The notes: a model not told the origin generated them from the letters alone. A stretch of DNA of 64,000 nucleotides from an uncultured bacterium (GCA_903928495.1 CAIYQZ010000030.1:124001-188000), one strand, 5' to 3'. Numbered from the stretch's first letter, positions 25,712-35,754 are shown. Made by a program: numbers and translations.

Positions 25712-26407
25712 TCAAACCTCCAGCCACTCCTTGCGGATGTAGGCATCGGCCTTCAGTTCCTCTGGCGTGCCCTGGAACACGATGCTGCCGTGCCCCATGA
25801 CCAGTGCGCGGTCCGAGATGCGCATGGCGATCGTGAGTTTCTGTTCGATGAGCAGCACCGAGACGCCCCGCGTCTTCAGCGTTTGAAGGTACTGCCCCAC
25901 CAGTTCCACGATTTTGGGGGCCAGACCCTCGGTGGGCTCGTCGATGATGATGAGGTCGGGGTCTCCCATGAGGGTGCGGCACAAGGTGAGCATTTGCTGC
26001 TCGCCGCCCGACATCACGCCCGCCTCGGTGTGCTGGCGCTCTTTGAGGCGCGGAAACATGGCGTACATGTCGTCAAAGCTCCAGCGGCTGCCTTTGCCAC
26101 TGCCCTTTTGACCCAACAGCAGGTTTTGGTGCACGGTGAGCTTGGGGAAGATGTCACGGTTCTCAGGCACGTAGCCAATGCCGAGGTGGGCCACTTCAAA
26201 CGGCTTTTTGCCCTGGATGTCCTGCCCCTTCCAGCGGACACTTCCGTCGCAGTCCACCAGGCCCATGATGGCCTTGGCCGTGGTGGACCGGCCAGAGCCG
26301 TTGCGCCCCAGCAGGGCCACGATTTCGCCCTGCCCCACTTGCATGTTCACGCCGTGCAGCACATGGCTTTTGCCGTAGTAGGCGTGGAGGTTGGAGATTT
26401 CAAGCAT
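25712..26407 (-). CDS. Liv-type ABC transporter ATP-binding protein (LivF-like)
   Basis: Predicted 231-residue ATPase of the hydrophobic/branched-chain amino acid transporter family, the last gene of a five-gene set. The Walker A motif reads GRNGSGRSTT at about 34-43, with Arg40 in place of the nearly universal Lys; the codon is CGG. The signature motif MSGGEQQML and the Walker B stretch LIIIDEPTEGLAP are otherwise normal, as are the Q-loop and switch His regions. A subset of Burkholderiales LivF-like proteins may carry this change, so it is not evidence of decay. It would pair with the LivG-like ATPase upstream to drive the LivH/LivM permeases. The likely substrate in this context is an acid fed to the ligase and beta-oxidation genes, not necessarily leucine. 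Confidence 0.9.
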   Translation of the reverse strand: MLEISNLHAYYGKSHVLHGVNMQVGQGEIVALLGRNGSGRSTTAKAIMGLVDCDGSVRWKGQDIQGKKPFEVAHLGIGYVPENRDIFPKLTVHQNLLLGQKGSGKGSRWSFDDMYAMFPRLKERQHTEAGVMSGGEQQMLTLCRTLMGDPDLIIIDEPTEGLAPKIVELVGQYLQTLKTRGVSVLLIEQKLTIAMRISDRALVMGHGSIVFQGTPEELKADAYIRKEWLEV

Positions 26408-26433
26408 GGTTGCAGCGTCCTTGGGGCTTGCGG

Positions 26434-27264
26434 TCAGTGGCCAGCGGCCTGTTCGTCGGCCAGCACGGAGCCCAGGTAGGCCTCTTGCACGCGCGGGTTG
26501 GCGCGCACGGCTTCGGGGGTGTCAAAGGCAATCACCTCGCCGTACACCACCACGGCAATCCGATCGGCCAGGCCAAACACCACGCCCATGTCGTGCTCCA
26601 CCGTGAGCAGCGTTTTGCCCACCGTCACTTCCCTGATGAGGTCAATGAAGCGCTTGGTCTCGCTTTTGCTCATGCCAGCCGTGGGTTCGTCGAGCAAAAT
26701 GACATTGGCACCACCCGCGATGGTGATGCCGATCTCCAGCGCCCGTTGCTCGGCGTAGGTCAGGTTCATGGCCAACACATCGCGCTTTTTGTGCAGGCGA
26801 ATCTGATCCATCAGCGCCTCTGCGCGGTCGTTGGCGTCGTCCAGGTCGGCCAGAAAGTGCCAGAAGCTGTACTTGTAGCCCAGGCTCCACAGCACCCCGC
26901 AGCGCAGGTTTTCAAACACGCTGAGCTTGGGAAAGATGTTGGTGATCTGGAAGCTGCGGGACAGGCCCAGGCGGTTGATCTCAAACGGCTTTTTGCCGTT
27001 GATGCGCTGCCCGTTGAGCAGAATGTCGCCACTGGTGGGCTCGAAGCGTCCGCTGACGAGGTTGAACAGCGTGGATTTGCCCGCACCGTTGGGCCCGATC
27101 ACGGCCACCCGCTCACCCGTCTTCACGGCCAGGTTGGCGCCACGGATGATCTCTGTCTTGCCAAAGCTTTTGCGCAGATCGCGCAATTCCAGTGCAAAGC
27201 CAGATTCAGAGCCTTTTTGGCCTCCAGCGCTTGTCTGCATTGCGTTGTCAGCTACTGTATTCAC
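26434..27264 (-). CDS. Liv-type ABC transporter ATP-binding protein (LivG-like)
   Basis: Predicted 276-residue ATPase. Walker A is normal (GPNGAGKST), followed by LSRSFQITNIFPKLSVFEN, the family Q-loop block. The signature motif is degenerate, LTYAEQRALEIG, as is common in LivG-type subunits, and Walker B is VILLDEPTAGMS. The D-loop and the switch-region VEHDMGVVFGLADRI follow. The start is a GTG whose GTGA overlaps the livM-like stop codon by 4 bases, implying coupled translation; an ATG 24 bases inside is an alternative. The N-terminal leader of about 25 residues is longer than usual. Confidence 0.9.
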   Translation of the reverse strand: MNTVADNAMQTSAGGQKGSESGFALELRDLRKSFGKTEIIRGANLAVKTGERVAVIGPNGAGKSTLFNLVSGRFEPTSGDILLNGQRINGKKPFEINRLGLSRSFQITNIFPKLSVFENLRCGVLWSLGYKYSFWHFLADLDDANDRAEALMDQIRLHKKRDVLAMNLTYAEQRALEIGITIAGGANVILLDEPTAGMSKSETKRFIDLIREVTVGKTLLTVEHDMGVVFGLADRIAVVVYGEVIAFDTPEAVRANPRVQEAYLGSVLADEQAAGH

Positions 27265-28556
27265 AGGGCCTCCCGGCGCTTGATTTCTTTTTCGATGTCG
27301 GTCTGTATCTCGCCCCAGTCGTGCACAAACTGCCGCCGTGCCAGCTCGAACAGACCCAGCCCCGTGACGAGCACAAACACCGATCCAAACCAGCTGTTCA
27401 AGCCCTTGGCATTCAACGTGGCCCCCATGAACTTCAGTTCATTGCCCAAGGCCGCATTCAGTTGAAGGTGGTACACCATTTCAATCATGGCGCCCGCGCC
27501 CACCAAAATGACCAACGCTGTGCCCAGCAGACCGAGGTAACTGGCCCAGATGCGCCGCAGCATGCCGAAGCTGGCCACCCGCAGGTTCATCATGATCAGG
27601 CTGGCCACACCGCCCGGCGCGTACATGACCATGAACAGAAACACCAGCCCCAGGTACAACAGCCAGGCCTTGGTGAACTCCGACAAAAGCACAAATGCCA
27701 GCACCATCAGCACGCCGCCCAGAATGGGCCCGAAGAAGAACGTAGCGCCACCCAGGAAGGTGAACAGCAGGTAGGCACCGGAGCGGTGGGCGCTGACCAC
27801 CTCGGCCGTGACGATTTCAAAGTTCAGAGCTGCCAGTCCGCCCGACACCCCGGCAAAAAAGCCCGCAATGATGAAGGCGATGTAACGCACCATTTGCGTG
27901 TCGTAGCCCACAAATTCCACGCGCTCGGGGTTGTCACGCACAGCATTGAGCATGCGGCCCAGCGGTGTGCGTGTGAAGGCAAACATCAGCGCCGTGCAAA
28001 TGATGGTGTAGACCGCTATCAGGTAATACAGCTGGACTTGAGGCCCGAAGGTGATGCCAAACGGCTTGCTGCCCGTGACCCGGTCACCCGAGATGCCGCC
28101 CTCGCCCCCGAAAAACTCAGGAAACATCAACGACATGGCCCACACCAGTTCGCCCACCCCCAGCGTGATCATGGCGAAGGGCGTGGCAGCCTTTTTGGTG
28201 GTGACCCACCCAAACACCACCGCAAACACCGCCGCAGCCAGGCCACCGGCCACAGGCACCAGGCTGACGGGCAGCCCCAGATCGCCACCGCTTACGCGGT
28301 TGAGTGTGTGAATGGCCAGGAACGAGCCCATGCCGGTGTAAACCGCGTGGCCAAAACTCAGCATGCCCCCCTGACCCAGCAACAGGTTGTAGCTCAGGCA
28401 CGCAATGATGGCGATGCCCACTTGCGACAGCATGGTGTGTGACAGGCTGCTGGTGAACAGCAGCGGCGCCACGGCCAGCACCAATGCAAAAAAGCCCCAG
28501 ATGATCCAGCGCCCCACGTTGTAGGGCTTGAATTCGTAATGTGTTTTGCTTGACAT
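27261..28556 (-). CDS. Liv-type ABC transporter permease (LivM-like)
   Basis: Predicted 431-residue inner-membrane permease with about ten hydrophobic segments. Family landmarks are LLLGQGGMLSFGHAVYTGMG near residue 75, GGDLGLPVSLVPVAGG, and TPLGRMLNAVRDNPERVEFVG around 210-230, the coupling region that contacts the ATPase. The C-terminal part beyond about residue 330 is longer than in E. coli LivM and carries extra hydrophobic segments. The ATG at 28556 was chosen for its GAGGG ribosome site; an in-frame extension upstream would overlap the livH-like gene. It forms the translocation path with the LivH-like protein, 10 bases upstream. Confidence 0.9.
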   Translation of the reverse strand: MSSKTHYEFKPYNVGRWIIWGFFALVLAVAPLLFTSSLSHTMLSQVGIAIIACLSYNLLLGQGGMLSFGHAVYTGMGSFLAIHTLNRVSGGDLGLPVSLVPVAGGLAAAVFAVVFGWVTTKKAATPFAMITLGVGELVWAMSLMFPEFFGGEGGISGDRVTGSKPFGITFGPQVQLYYLIAVYTIICTALMFAFTRTPLGRMLNAVRDNPERVEFVGYDTQMVRYIAFIIAGFFAGVSGGLAALNFEIVTAEVVSAHRSGAYLLFTFLGGATFFFGPILGGVLMVLAFVLLSEFTKAWLLYLGLVFLFMVMYAPGGVASLIMMNLRVASFGMLRRIWASYLGLLGTALVILVGAGAMIEMVYHLQLNAALGNELKFMGATLNAKGLNSWFGSVFVLVTGLGLFELARRQFVHDWGEIQTDIEKEIKRREAL

Positions 28557-28566
28557 GTGTGCGCCC

Positions 28567-29514
28567 TCAGCCTTCTCGTGTGCCCAGCAGGCCACGGGGA
28601 CGGAACACCAGCATCAGCACCAGCAGCGCATACGGCAGGATGGGCGCAACCTGGCTGACCTTGAGCTTCCACAGTGAGTAGCCAGGCGTGGCTTCCGTGA
28701 TGGCCATGCCCAGTTGGTTCATGGTGCTCATCAGCGACACATCGATGGCCACCGCGAAGGTCTGCAACACACCAATCAACAGCGAGGCCAGAAATGCCCC
28801 CGCCAGCGAGCCCATGCCGCCCACCACCACCACCACAAAAATGATGGACCCCACCGTGGCGGCCATGCCAGGCTCGGTGACAAACGCGTTGCCCCCGATC
28901 ACCCCGGCCAGCCCTGCCAGCGCTGCCCCGCCACCGAACACCAGCATGAACACCCGGGGCACGTTGTGGCCCAGGGTTTCGACGGTTTCGGGGTGCGTGA
29001 GTGCAGCCTGAATCACCAGCCCGATGCGGGTTTTGGTCAGAAGCAACGCCACCGCCAGCAGCATGGCAATGGCCACCGCCATCATGAAGCCCCTATAAAT
29101 GGGGAACTGCGTGCCATACAACGTGAACAGCGGCCCGCTGAGCTCGTCAGGCACGCGGTAATCCACCGAACTGCGGCCCCACACCAGTTGCACCAGTTCC
29201 AGAATGATGTAACTCAGCCCGAAGGTGATCAGCAGTTCTGGCACATGGCCAAACTTGTGCACCCGCCGCAAGGCGTGCTTCTCAAACAAAGCGCCCATCA
29301 GCCCCACCAGCAATGGTGCGACGACCAGCGCGGGCCAAAAGCCCACCACCTGCGTCACCGTGTGCGCGATGTAGGCACCCAGCATGTAGAACGAGGCGTG
29401 CGCAAAATTGAGCACACCCATCATGCTGAAAATGAGTGTCAGCCCCGAGCTGAGCATGAACAGCAACAGCCCGTAGCTGACCCCGTTCAACAGGGATATG
29501 GTGAAAAATTCCAT
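28567..29514 (-). CDS. Liv-type ABC transporter permease (LivH-like)
   Basis: Predicted 315-residue inner-membrane permease with about eight hydrophobic segments. It begins MEFFTISLLNGVSYGLLLFM and has the signature FSMMGVLNFAHASFYMLGAY of LivH proteins. Further landmarks are ITFGLSYIILELVQLVWG and the cytoplasmic coupling segment AALTHPETVETLGHNV. It ends in PRGLLGTREG, the usual short basic tail. The gene follows the binding-protein gene after about 115 bases that contain a small hairpin, and precedes the LivM-like gene by 10 bases. Confidence 0.92.
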   Translation of the reverse strand: MEFFTISLLNGVSYGLLLFMLSSGLTLIFSMMGVLNFAHASFYMLGAYIAHTVTQVVGFWPALVVAPLLVGLMGALFEKHALRRVHKFGHVPELLITFGLSYIILELVQLVWGRSSVDYRVPDELSGPLFTLYGTQFPIYRGFMMAVAIAMLLAVALLLTKTRIGLVIQAALTHPETVETLGHNVPRVFMLVFGGGAALAGLAGVIGGNAFVTEPGMAATVGSIIFVVVVVGGMGSLAGAFLASLLIGVLQTFAVAIDVSLMSTMNQLGMAITEATPGYSLWKLKVSQVAPILPYALLVLMLVFRPRGLLGTREG

Positions 29515-29552
29515 GGCAATCGGTGGGGTGCTGGGGATTCACAAACCAACAA

Positions 29553-29575
29553 AAAGGCCCGCCTGTCACAGGCCC
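29553..29575 (-). terminator. Possible attenuating hairpin between the binding-protein and permease genes
   Basis: On the minus strand GCCTG, TGA, CAGGC with G+C flanks is followed by TTTTTG. A leaky terminator here would give more binding protein than permease, a common arrangement in ABC importers. The stem is short, so this is tentative. Confidence 0.4.
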
Positions 29576-29628
29576 GGCTCTCGTCAGCACGGGCTGTGGC
29601 AAAACGGGCCATGGAGCCCTTCAGGCCA

Positions 29629-30861
29629 TCAGGGGCGTTTCATGTCGCAGCTGGTGGGGGTGCTGGCCACGTAAGCCTCGATGTATTTCACCGGGGCAAA
29701 GGTGAAGCCGGTTTTTTCGACGCTGTACTTGTTTTTGGCATCGACTTTCTGCCACTTGGAGATGTACAGGCCCTGTTGCAACTGGTGGTCGAGCTTGCGC
29801 ATCTCGGACTCGCCATTGAACCCCTTGAAGCGCATTCCGCTCATGGCAGCCGCCACCTTGACGGGGTCGGTGGACTTGGCCTTGGCCATGCCCTCAGCCA
29901 TCATCTTGATGCCGTTGTATATCGAGAACGTGTAGAAGTCATCGCCAAACTTCTTCTGATAGGCCTCTGTCAGAGCGCCCATCTCACCCGTGTAGTTGGA
30001 GTGGGCGTAGGAGATTTGATACACCTCGGTTTCGCCACCGGCAGCCAGAACAGTGGGCGTGCCCGAGACCGCAGCGTAGTAGGCGTACATCGGAATCTTC
30101 AGGCCCGCGTCGTTCATGGCCTTTACCAGCAGGGTCAAGTCCTGACCCCAGTTACCAGTGACGATGGTGTCGGCACCAGCCTGCTTCATTTTGGCTACGT
30201 ACGGCGCAAAGTCTTTGACCTGGCCCAACGGCACGAGGTCGTCACCCACGATTTGCACGTCAGGGCGCTTGCGGTTGATGCCTTCCTTGAAGTACTTGGC
30301 CACTTGCTGGCCGTGCGAGTAGTTCTGGTTCAGCAGGTATACCTTTTTGACCTTGGGCTGGTCTTTCATGAAGCTGGTGAGCGCTTCCATTTTCTGGGAG
30401 GTATCGGCATCCAGGCGGAAGTGCCAATAGCTGCACTTCTCGTTGGTCAGTGCAGGGTCCACCGCCGCATAGTTCAGGTAGACCACCTCTTTGCCAGGGT
30501 TGCGGGCGTTGTGCTTGGTCACTGCATCGCTCAGAGCCAGTGCAGCGCCCGAACCGTTGCCTTGGGCAATGTAGCGAAAGCCCTGGTCCACCGCAGCCTT
30601 GAAGGTGTTCAGGGCTTCCTGTGGAGAACCCTTGCTGTCCATGCCCACAATCTCAAACTTCACGCCGGCAGGGTTTTTGGCACCGTTGAAATGCTCGGCC
30701 ACAAACTGCCAGCTCTTGAGCTGGTTTTGGCCCACGTTGGCAAACGGGCCCGACAGGCCTTCGATCATGGCGATTTTGACGGTCTCGCCCTTCTGGGCCA
30801 TGGCCCCGAAGGACACCACCACCATCGATGCGGCTGCCAAGTGTTTGAGGGTGAATTTCAT
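29629..30861 (-). CDS. Liv-type ABC transporter periplasmic substrate-binding protein
   Basis: Predicted 410-residue periplasmic protein with a signal peptide (MKFTLKHLAAASMVVVSFGAMA). The mature chain starts KGETVKIAMIEGLSGPFANVG, the standard first lobe of LivK/amide-type receptors, and continues with VGMDSKGSPQEALNTFKAAV and YIAQGNGSGAALALSDAV. The second lobe has TIVTGNWGQDLTLLVKAM. Sequence character is nearer to the large group of receptors associated with aromatic and fatty acids in Burkholderiales than to E. coli LivK, which is inference from context and length (410 versus about 345 mature). It heads the transporter set; the acyl-CoA ligase gene lies 131 bases upstream. Confidence 0.9.
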   Translation of the reverse strand: MKFTLKHLAAASMVVVSFGAMAQKGETVKIAMIEGLSGPFANVGQNQLKSWQFVAEHFNGAKNPAGVKFEIVGMDSKGSPQEALNTFKAAVDQGFRYIAQGNGSGAALALSDAVTKHNARNPGKEVVYLNYAAVDPALTNEKCSYWHFRLDADTSQKMEALTSFMKDQPKVKKVYLLNQNYSHGQQVAKYFKEGINRKRPDVQIVGDDLVPLGQVKDFAPYVAKMKQAGADTIVTGNWGQDLTLLVKAMNDAGLKIPMYAYYAAVSGTPTVLAAGGETEVYQISYAHSNYTGEMGALTEAYQKKFGDDFYTFSIYNGIKMMAEGMAKAKSTDPVKVAAAMSGMRFKGFNGESEMRKLDHQLQQGLYISKWQKVDAKNKYSVEKTGFTFAPVKYIEAYVASTPTSCDMKRP

Positions 30862-30992
30862 GCGTTTGTCTCCTTGTGTTGAATGGAAAAGCCGAACTTC
30901 AATTGACGCGTACCTTACAGCCCTGTGGCAACGCCACGCTCAGGGATTGCCCTAGGGGCTATCGCCTGAGCGACTGACGCGGTGCATTGCGC

Positions 30993-32615
30993 TCACATGC
31001 CGGGCAGCACATATTCCTTGAGCTGCTGGCGCAACGACATTTTTTGCATCTTGCCGGTGGCCCCCAAGGGAATGGCGGGCACAAACACCACGTCGTCGGG
31101 GATTTGCCACTTGGCAATGCGGCCCTCGTAAAAGGCCAGCAAGTCTTCGCGGCTGATGTCCTGGCCGGGCTTGAGCACCACCACCACGATCGGGCGCTCA
31201 TCCCACTTGGGATGGGGCATGCCCACGCAGGCGGCCATGGCCACAGCAGGGTGGGCCATGGCGATGTTTTCCACATCGATGGAGCTGATCCACTCGCCGC
31301 CCGACTTGATCACGTCTTTGCTGCGGTCGGTGATCTGCATGAAGCCGTCTGCGTCGATGGTGGCCACGTCACCCGTGGGGAACCAGCCATCCACCAGCGG
31401 CGAAGAGTCCGACTTGAAGTAGTGATCGATGATCCAGGGGCCGCGCACCAGCAAGTCGCCAAAGGTCTTGCCGTCCCACGGCAGTTCAGCTCCCTCGGCG
31501 TCGACGATCTTCATGTCCACACCATAGACCGCCCTGCCCTGCTTCAGGCGCACCTTGAGCTGGCCGTTGGCGTCCAGCGCCAGCTGTTTGTTTTTGAGCG
31601 TGCACACGGTGCCCAGGGGTGACATTTCGGTCATGCCCCAGGCGTGCAGCACTTCCACACCGTAGCTGTCCTGGAAGGTGCTGAGCATGGCCGGCGGGCA
31701 GGCCGAGCCGCCAATCACGGTGCGCTTCATGGTGCTGAAGGTCAGGCCTGCGGTCTGCATGTGGCCCAACAGCATTTGCCAAACGGTCGGCACACCGGCG
31801 GCCATGGTCACGCCCTCGGCCTCAATCAGCTCGTAAATGGACTTGCCGTCCATGGCCGGGCCGGGGAACACCAGCTTGCAACCGACGGCGGCACCCGCGT
31901 ACGGAATGCCCCAGGCGTTGACGTGGAACATGGGCACCACCGGCAGCAGGCTGTCGCGGGCACTCAGGTTCAACGCGTCGGGCATGGTGGCGGCAAACGA
32001 ATGCAGCACGCTGGAACGGTGGCTGTACAGCACACCCTTGGGGTTACCCGTGGTGCCACTGGTGTAGCAGAGGCTGGAGGCCGCGTTTTCGTCCAGCATC
32101 GGCCAGGTGTAGGTGCGGGGCTGCGTGCCAATCCAGGCCTCGTAGCTCACCAGGTTGGGCACGGCAATGTCAGGCAGTTTGTCGGCATCGCACAGGGCCA
32201 CCCACAGCTTCACGGTGGGGCACTTGGCGTGCACCGCAGCCACCAGTGGCGCAAACGTGGTGTCAAAACACACCACGCTGTCTTCGGCGTGGTTGACGAT
32301 CCAGGCCAGTTGCTCGGGGTGCAGGCGCGGGTTGAGCGTGTGCAGCACGCGCCCGCTGCCGCTCACGCCGTAGTACAGCTCCAGGTGGCGGTAACCGTTC
32401 CAGGCCAGGGTTGCCACACGACTTGCCTGCGGCAGGGCAGCCGCGTCAAGTGCATGGGCCACCTGGCGGGCGCGCGAGGCCACCTGGCCCCAAGTGGAAT
32501 GGTGAATGTCGCCCTCCACCCGACGGGACACGATTTGGCCGTCGCCATGGTGGCGCTCGGCGTGATCAATCAGGCTTGAAATCAGAAGTGGGTGGTTTTG
32601 CATCAGTCCCAGCAT
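30993..32615 (-). CDS. Acyl-CoA ligase (long-chain fatty-acid CoA ligase type)
   Basis: Predicted 540-residue member of the adenylate-forming family, converting a carboxylic acid, ATP and CoA to acyl-CoA. Motifs: the P-loop [18 protein letters not shown] around 190-207, [12 protein letters not shown] (A5), [12 protein letters not shown] (A7), [17 protein letters not shown] (A8, the hinge) and GKMQKMSLR with the catalytic Lys near the C-terminus. The pattern [20 protein letters not shown] is typical of the medium/long-chain subgroup. AGGAGA precedes the ATG. It is followed by the Liv-type transporter and beta-oxidation genes on the same strand, giving a complete uptake, activation and degradation route. 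Chain length and whether aromatic acids are accepted cannot be told. Confidence 0.9.
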   Translation of the reverse strand: MLGLMQNHPLLISSLIDHAERHHGDGQIVSRRVEGDIHHSTWGQVASRARQVAHALDAAALPQASRVATLAWNGYRHLELYYGVSGSGRVLHTLNPRLHPEQLAWIVNHAEDSVVCFDTTFAPLVAAVHAKCPTVKLWVALCDADKLPDIAVPNLVSYEAWIGTQPRTYTWPMLDENAASSLCYTSGTTGNPKGVLYSHRSSVLHSFAATMPDALNLSARDSLLPVVPMFHVNAWGIPYAGAAVGCKLVFPGPAMDGKSIYELIEAEGVTMAAGVPTVWQMLLGHMQTAGLTFSTMKRTVIGGSACPPAMLSTFQDSYGVEVLHAWGMTEMSPLGTVCTLKNKQLALDANGQLKVRLKQGRAVYGVDMKIVDAEGAELPWDGKTFGDLLVRGPWIIDHYFKSDSSPLVDGWFPTGDVATIDADGFMQITDRSKDVIKSGGEWISSIDVENIAMAHPAVAMAACVGMPHPKWDERPIVVVVLKPGQDISREDLLAFYEGRIAKWQIPDDVVFVPAIPLGATGKMQKMSLRQQLKEYVLPGM

Positions 32616-32814
32616 GTGGGGGTCTCCTGGAGTGTGTGGATGGCGTGCCGCATGGCGGCAGAACTGCGCTGAATGCTAGCGCCGAGTGGGCGCCAAAAGG
32701 CTAAGGCAAACCCTTGCCAACTGTCACTGACCTTCCAGACAGTGAGAATCACAACTCTGGGGCAATAACCCTGCCGCACAGCCAAAGCTGGCCTGACCGG
32801 ACAATCCTGGCGGT

Positions 32815-34302
32815 ATGAATGCCCTACTTCCTACCCCGGGACCAAGCCTGATTGGCGTTGCGCCTGTGTTCAAGCCTGCGATGTCAGAGCTGGGCTCGGC
32901 CTTTTTTGCCAGCGTGGCACCCACGCCCTTGCCGCAGCCGCACTGGGTGGCGCACAGCCTGCCCCTGGCGCGCGAGCTGGGGCTGGACGAAGAATGGTTG
33001 CGCAGTGAAGACGCCCTGCAAACCCTTACCGGCAACCGAGTGCCCGACGGCACCCACACACGGGCCAGCGTGTACAGCGGCCACCAGTTTGGCAACTGGG
33101 CGGGGCAGTTGGGTGATGGCCGGGCGCTGATGCTCGGCGAGCTGGACACCCCTCACGGCACACGGGAGATACAGCTCAAAGGCGCGGGGCTGACGCCGTT
33201 TTCGCGCATGGGCGACGGGCGTGCCGTGTTGCGCAGCAGCATCCGCGAGTTTTTGTGCAGCGAGGCCATGCATGCCCTGGGCATTCCGACCACGCGGGCG
33301 CTGTGCATCACCGGCTCACCCCAGCCGGTGCGGCGTGAAAACGTCGAGACTGCAGCGGTGGTGACGCGGACGGCACCCAGTTTCATCCGCTTCGGGCATT
33401 TCGAGCACTTCTCATACGGCGGCCAGCACGATGAACTGAGCCGCTTGGCCGACCACGTCATCGACCGCTTCTACCCCGATTGCCGCGCTGCCGCGAACCC
33501 GTATGCAGCTCTGTTGCAGGCCGTGAGCGAACGCACGGCCCACCTGATGGCGCAATGGCAGGCCGTGGGCTTTTGCCACGGAGTGATGAACACAGACAAC
33601 ATGAGCATCCTGGGGCTGACGCTGGACTACGGCCCCTTCCAGTTCATGGACGGTTTCAACCCCGACCACATCTGCAACCACACCGACACCGGCGGCCGCT
33701 ACGCCTACAACCGCCAGCCCCAAGTGGCGTACTGGAACCTGTTTTGCCTGGGGCAAGCCCTGCTGCCACTGATTGGCGAGCCCGACGACGCCATGGCCGC
33801 GCTGGAAAGCTACAAAACCGTGTTCCCTGCAGCGCTGACCCAGCGCATGGCAGCCAAACTTGGGCTGTCTGGAGACCACCCGCACGCCAAAACCCTGGTC
33901 GACAGCACCCTGAACCTGCTGGCTGCCGAACGCACCGACTACCCGCTCTTCTGGCACCAATTCAGCGGCTGGCTGGCCCACCCTGAGCAGCCCACCCTGC
34001 TGCAAGACCTGTTTGTGGACCGCGATCGCTTCACCACTTGGCTGGCTCAATACCAAGAGCATACAAACCAATACCATCAAGCGCCAGATGCCAATTTAGC
34101 TTCAAAATCAAACCCCAAATACGTTCTGCGCAATCACCTGGCCCAAACCACCATCGCCCAAGCCGAGCAGGGCGATGTGGCCATGGTGGGGGAACTGTTG
34201 ACCGTGTTGCACACTCCATTCAACGAACACCCCGCGTTTGAAAGTTGGGCCGCCCTGCCGCCCGATTGGGCTGCCCACATCGAAATCAGCTGCTCATCCT
34301 GA
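32815..34302 (+). CDS. selO: SelO pseudokinase-fold protein AMPylase
   Basis: Predicted 495-residue protein of the SelO/YdiU family, which transfers AMP from ATP to Ser, Thr or Tyr residues of redox-related proteins. Family blocks present: [20 protein letters not shown] (residues 84-104), [20 protein letters not shown] and [36 protein letters not shown] and [11 protein letters not shown] carry active-site Asn/Asp. It ends EISCSS, with the Cys that replaces the selenocysteine of animal SelO. Length is slightly above E. coli YdiU (478). Residues about 411-432 are encoded by a diverged copy of the dispersed palindromic repeat. The msrB gene starts 7 bases after its stop, so SelO and methionine sulfoxide repair are co-expressed. 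Confidence 0.93.
   Translation: MNALLPTPGPSLIGVAPVFKPAMSELGSAFFASVAPTPLPQPHWVAHSLPLARELGLDEEWLRSEDALQTLTGNRVPDGTHTRASVYSGHQFGNWAGQLGDGRALMLGELDTPHGTREIQLKGAGLTPFSRMGDGRAVLRSSIREFLCSEAMHALGIPTTRALCITGSPQPVRRENVETAAVVTRTAPSFIRFGHFEHFSYGGQHDELSRLADHVIDRFYPDCRAAANPYAALLQAVSERTAHLMAQWQAVGFCHGVMNTDNMSILGLTLDYGPFQFMDGFNPDHICNHTDTGGRYAYNRQPQVAYWNLFCLGQALLPLIGEPDDAMAALESYKTVFPAALTQRMAAKLGLSGDHPHAKTLVDSTLNLLAAERTDYPLFWHQFSGWLAHPEQPTLLQDLFVDRDRFTTWLAQYQEHTNQYHQAPDANLASKSNPKYVLRNHLAQTTIAQAEQGDVAMVGELLTVLHTPFNEHPAFESWAALPPDWAAHIEISCSS
34047..34110 (+). repeat. Dispersed palindromic repeat, diverged copy within selO
   Basis: An A+T-rich patch in a G+C-rich gene, containing CCATCAAGCGCCAGATGCC, which matches CCATCAAGCGGTAGAGGCC of the copy at 23406-23455 at most positions, and a CTTCAAAATC tail. 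The frame stays open across it. The left arm is poorly preserved. Confidence 0.5.
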
Positions 34303-34309
34303 CCCCGCC

Positions 34310-34717
34310 ATGAACTATCCCATTCAGAAAACCGATGCCGAGTGGCGTGCCCACCTGGCGGCCAAAGGCGCCGAGCCTCTTGCCTACGAAGTGACACGAC
34401 ACGCGCGAACCGAACGACCCTTCACCGGCAAGTACGAGCAGGTGTGGGCCGACGGCAGTTACCACTGCGTGTGCTGCGGCAACCACCTGTTTGACGCCAG
34501 CACCAAGTTCGATGCCGGCTGCGGCTGGCCCAGCTTTTCCCTGGCTGTACCCGGTGCCATCACCGACATTGCCGATCACAGCCACGGCATGGTGCGCGTC
34601 GAGTCCGTGTGCAGCCAGTGCGGGGCGCACCTGGGGCACGTGTTTGAAGACGGCCCTGCCCCCACCGGCCTGCGCTATTGCATGAATTCAGCGTCCATCG
34701 AGCACAACCCGGCATGA
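34310..34717 (+). CDS. msrB: Peptide-methionine (R)-S-oxide reductase
   Basis: Predicted 135-residue MsrB, reducing methionine-R-sulfoxide in proteins with thioredoxin as donor. Zinc ligands are the pairs Cys53/Cys56 (CVCC) and Cys101/Cys104 (CSQC). The catalytic Cys124 lies in [11 protein letters not shown] and is accompanied by GCGWPSF around residue 70, which supplies a candidate resolving cysteine. [18 protein letters not shown] is the family signature. The start at 34310 lies 7 bases past selO, and its stop overlaps the next start (ATGA), so it is the second gene of a tightly packed operon. Single-domain, no export signal, hence cytoplasmic. Confidence 0.95.
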   Translation: MNYPIQKTDAEWRAHLAAKGAEPLAYEVTRHARTERPFTGKYEQVWADGSYHCVCCGNHLFDASTKFDAGCGWPSFSLAVPGAITDIADHSHGMVRVESVCSQCGAHLGHVFEDGPAPTGLRYCMNSASIEHNPA

Positions 34718-35754
34718 ACGCAGACAACCGCACCGCCCTGCCCCCCCTGTCGATGCTCGACCTGGTGGCGGTGCGCGAAGGCGGCACCGTCGCTGACGCC
34801 CTCGCCATTGCACGCCGCACCGCGCAGCACGTCGAGCGATTGGGCTTTGAGCGCTATTGGCTGGCTGAACACCACAACATGCCCGGCATTGCCAGTTCAG
34901 CCACCGCAGTGCTGGTGGGCCACATTGCGGGTGCCACACAGCGCATCCGAGTGGGCTCAGGCGGCGTCATGCTGCCCAACCACGCGCCGCTGGTGGTGGC
35001 TGAAGCGTTTGGCACGCTGGCCGAGCTGTACCCCAACCGCATCGACCTGGGCCTTGGCCGTGCGCCTGGCACCGACGGCCTGACCATGCGCGCCCTGCGC
35101 CGCGACCGCCCGGAAACCGAGGCTGACTTCCCACGCGATGTGGCAGAACTGCAGCGTTTACTGGCACCGGCACAGCCCGGCCAACGACTGGTGGCCATGC
35201 CCGGCGCGGGCACCGAGGTGCCCATCTGGTTATTGGGCTCCAGCCTGTTTTCGGCGCAACTGGCGGCACACATGGGGCTGCCCTATGCGTTTGCTTCGCA
35301 CTTTGCACCCGGCATGTTGCTGCAGGCGCTGGCGGTCTACCGCAACCAGTTCCAGCCATCGGCCGCGCTCGCGCAGCCTTATGCCATCGTGGGTGTGCCG
35401 CTGATCGCGGCACCCACCGACGAAGAGGCACAGTTTCTGGCCAGCAGCACGTACCAGCGGGTTCTGGGCATCCTGACCGGGCGCCGCGGCAAGCTGGCCC
35501 CGCCGGTCGACGGCTACCTGGCTCAACTGCACCCGCAAGAACGTGCCGCCATCGCCGACTTTCTGGCTTGCGCTGTCATTGGCGGCCCCGACACCGTGCG
35601 CCAGGGACTCACCCAACTGGCCGAGGCCACCCAAGCTGACGAGTTCATGCTGGTCAGCGACGTGTTTGATGTGGAGTTGCGCCTTCGCTCGCTGTCCATC
35701 GCGGCTGAAGTCCAACAGGCCACCACCGATAATCCTGCCCTATGCGTTTCCTGA
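34714..35754 (+). CDS. Luciferase-like flavin monooxygenase (LLM class)
   Basis: Predicted 346-residue TIM-barrel protein of the bacterial luciferase-like superfamily, in the branch often annotated MsnO8. It starts with [17 protein letters not shown] and has [20 protein letters not shown] at about 48-67, then [25 protein letters not shown] and [10 protein letters not shown], the standard flavin and phosphate contacts. The substrate is unknown. The start ATG overlaps the msrB stop (ATGA), and the stop lies 13 bases inside yciB, so it belongs to the selO operon. The link to redox repair genes hints at an oxidative or sulfur-related substrate, which is inference only. Confidence 0.88.
   Translation: MNADNRTALPPLSMLDLVAVREGGTVADALAIARRTAQHVERLGFERYWLAEHHNMPGIASSATAVLVGHIAGATQRIRVGSGGVMLPNHAPLVVAEAFGTLAELYPNRIDLGLGRAPGTDGLTMRALRRDRPETEADFPRDVAELQRLLAPAQPGQRLVAMPGAGTEVPIWLLGSSLFSAQLAAHMGLPYAFASHFAPGMLLQALAVYRNQFQPSAALAQPYAIVGVPLIAAPTDEEAQFLASSTYQRVLGILTGRRGKLAPPVDGYLAQLHPQERAAIADFLACAVIGGPDTVRQGLTQLAEATQADEFMLVSDVFDVELRLRSLSIAAEVQQATTDNPALCVS

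Noticed and set aside
28714-30882. A 722-codon open frame on the plus strand
   Set aside because: It lies opposite the LivH-like and binding-protein genes, spans their intergenic gap and has His/Gln-rich nonsense composition.
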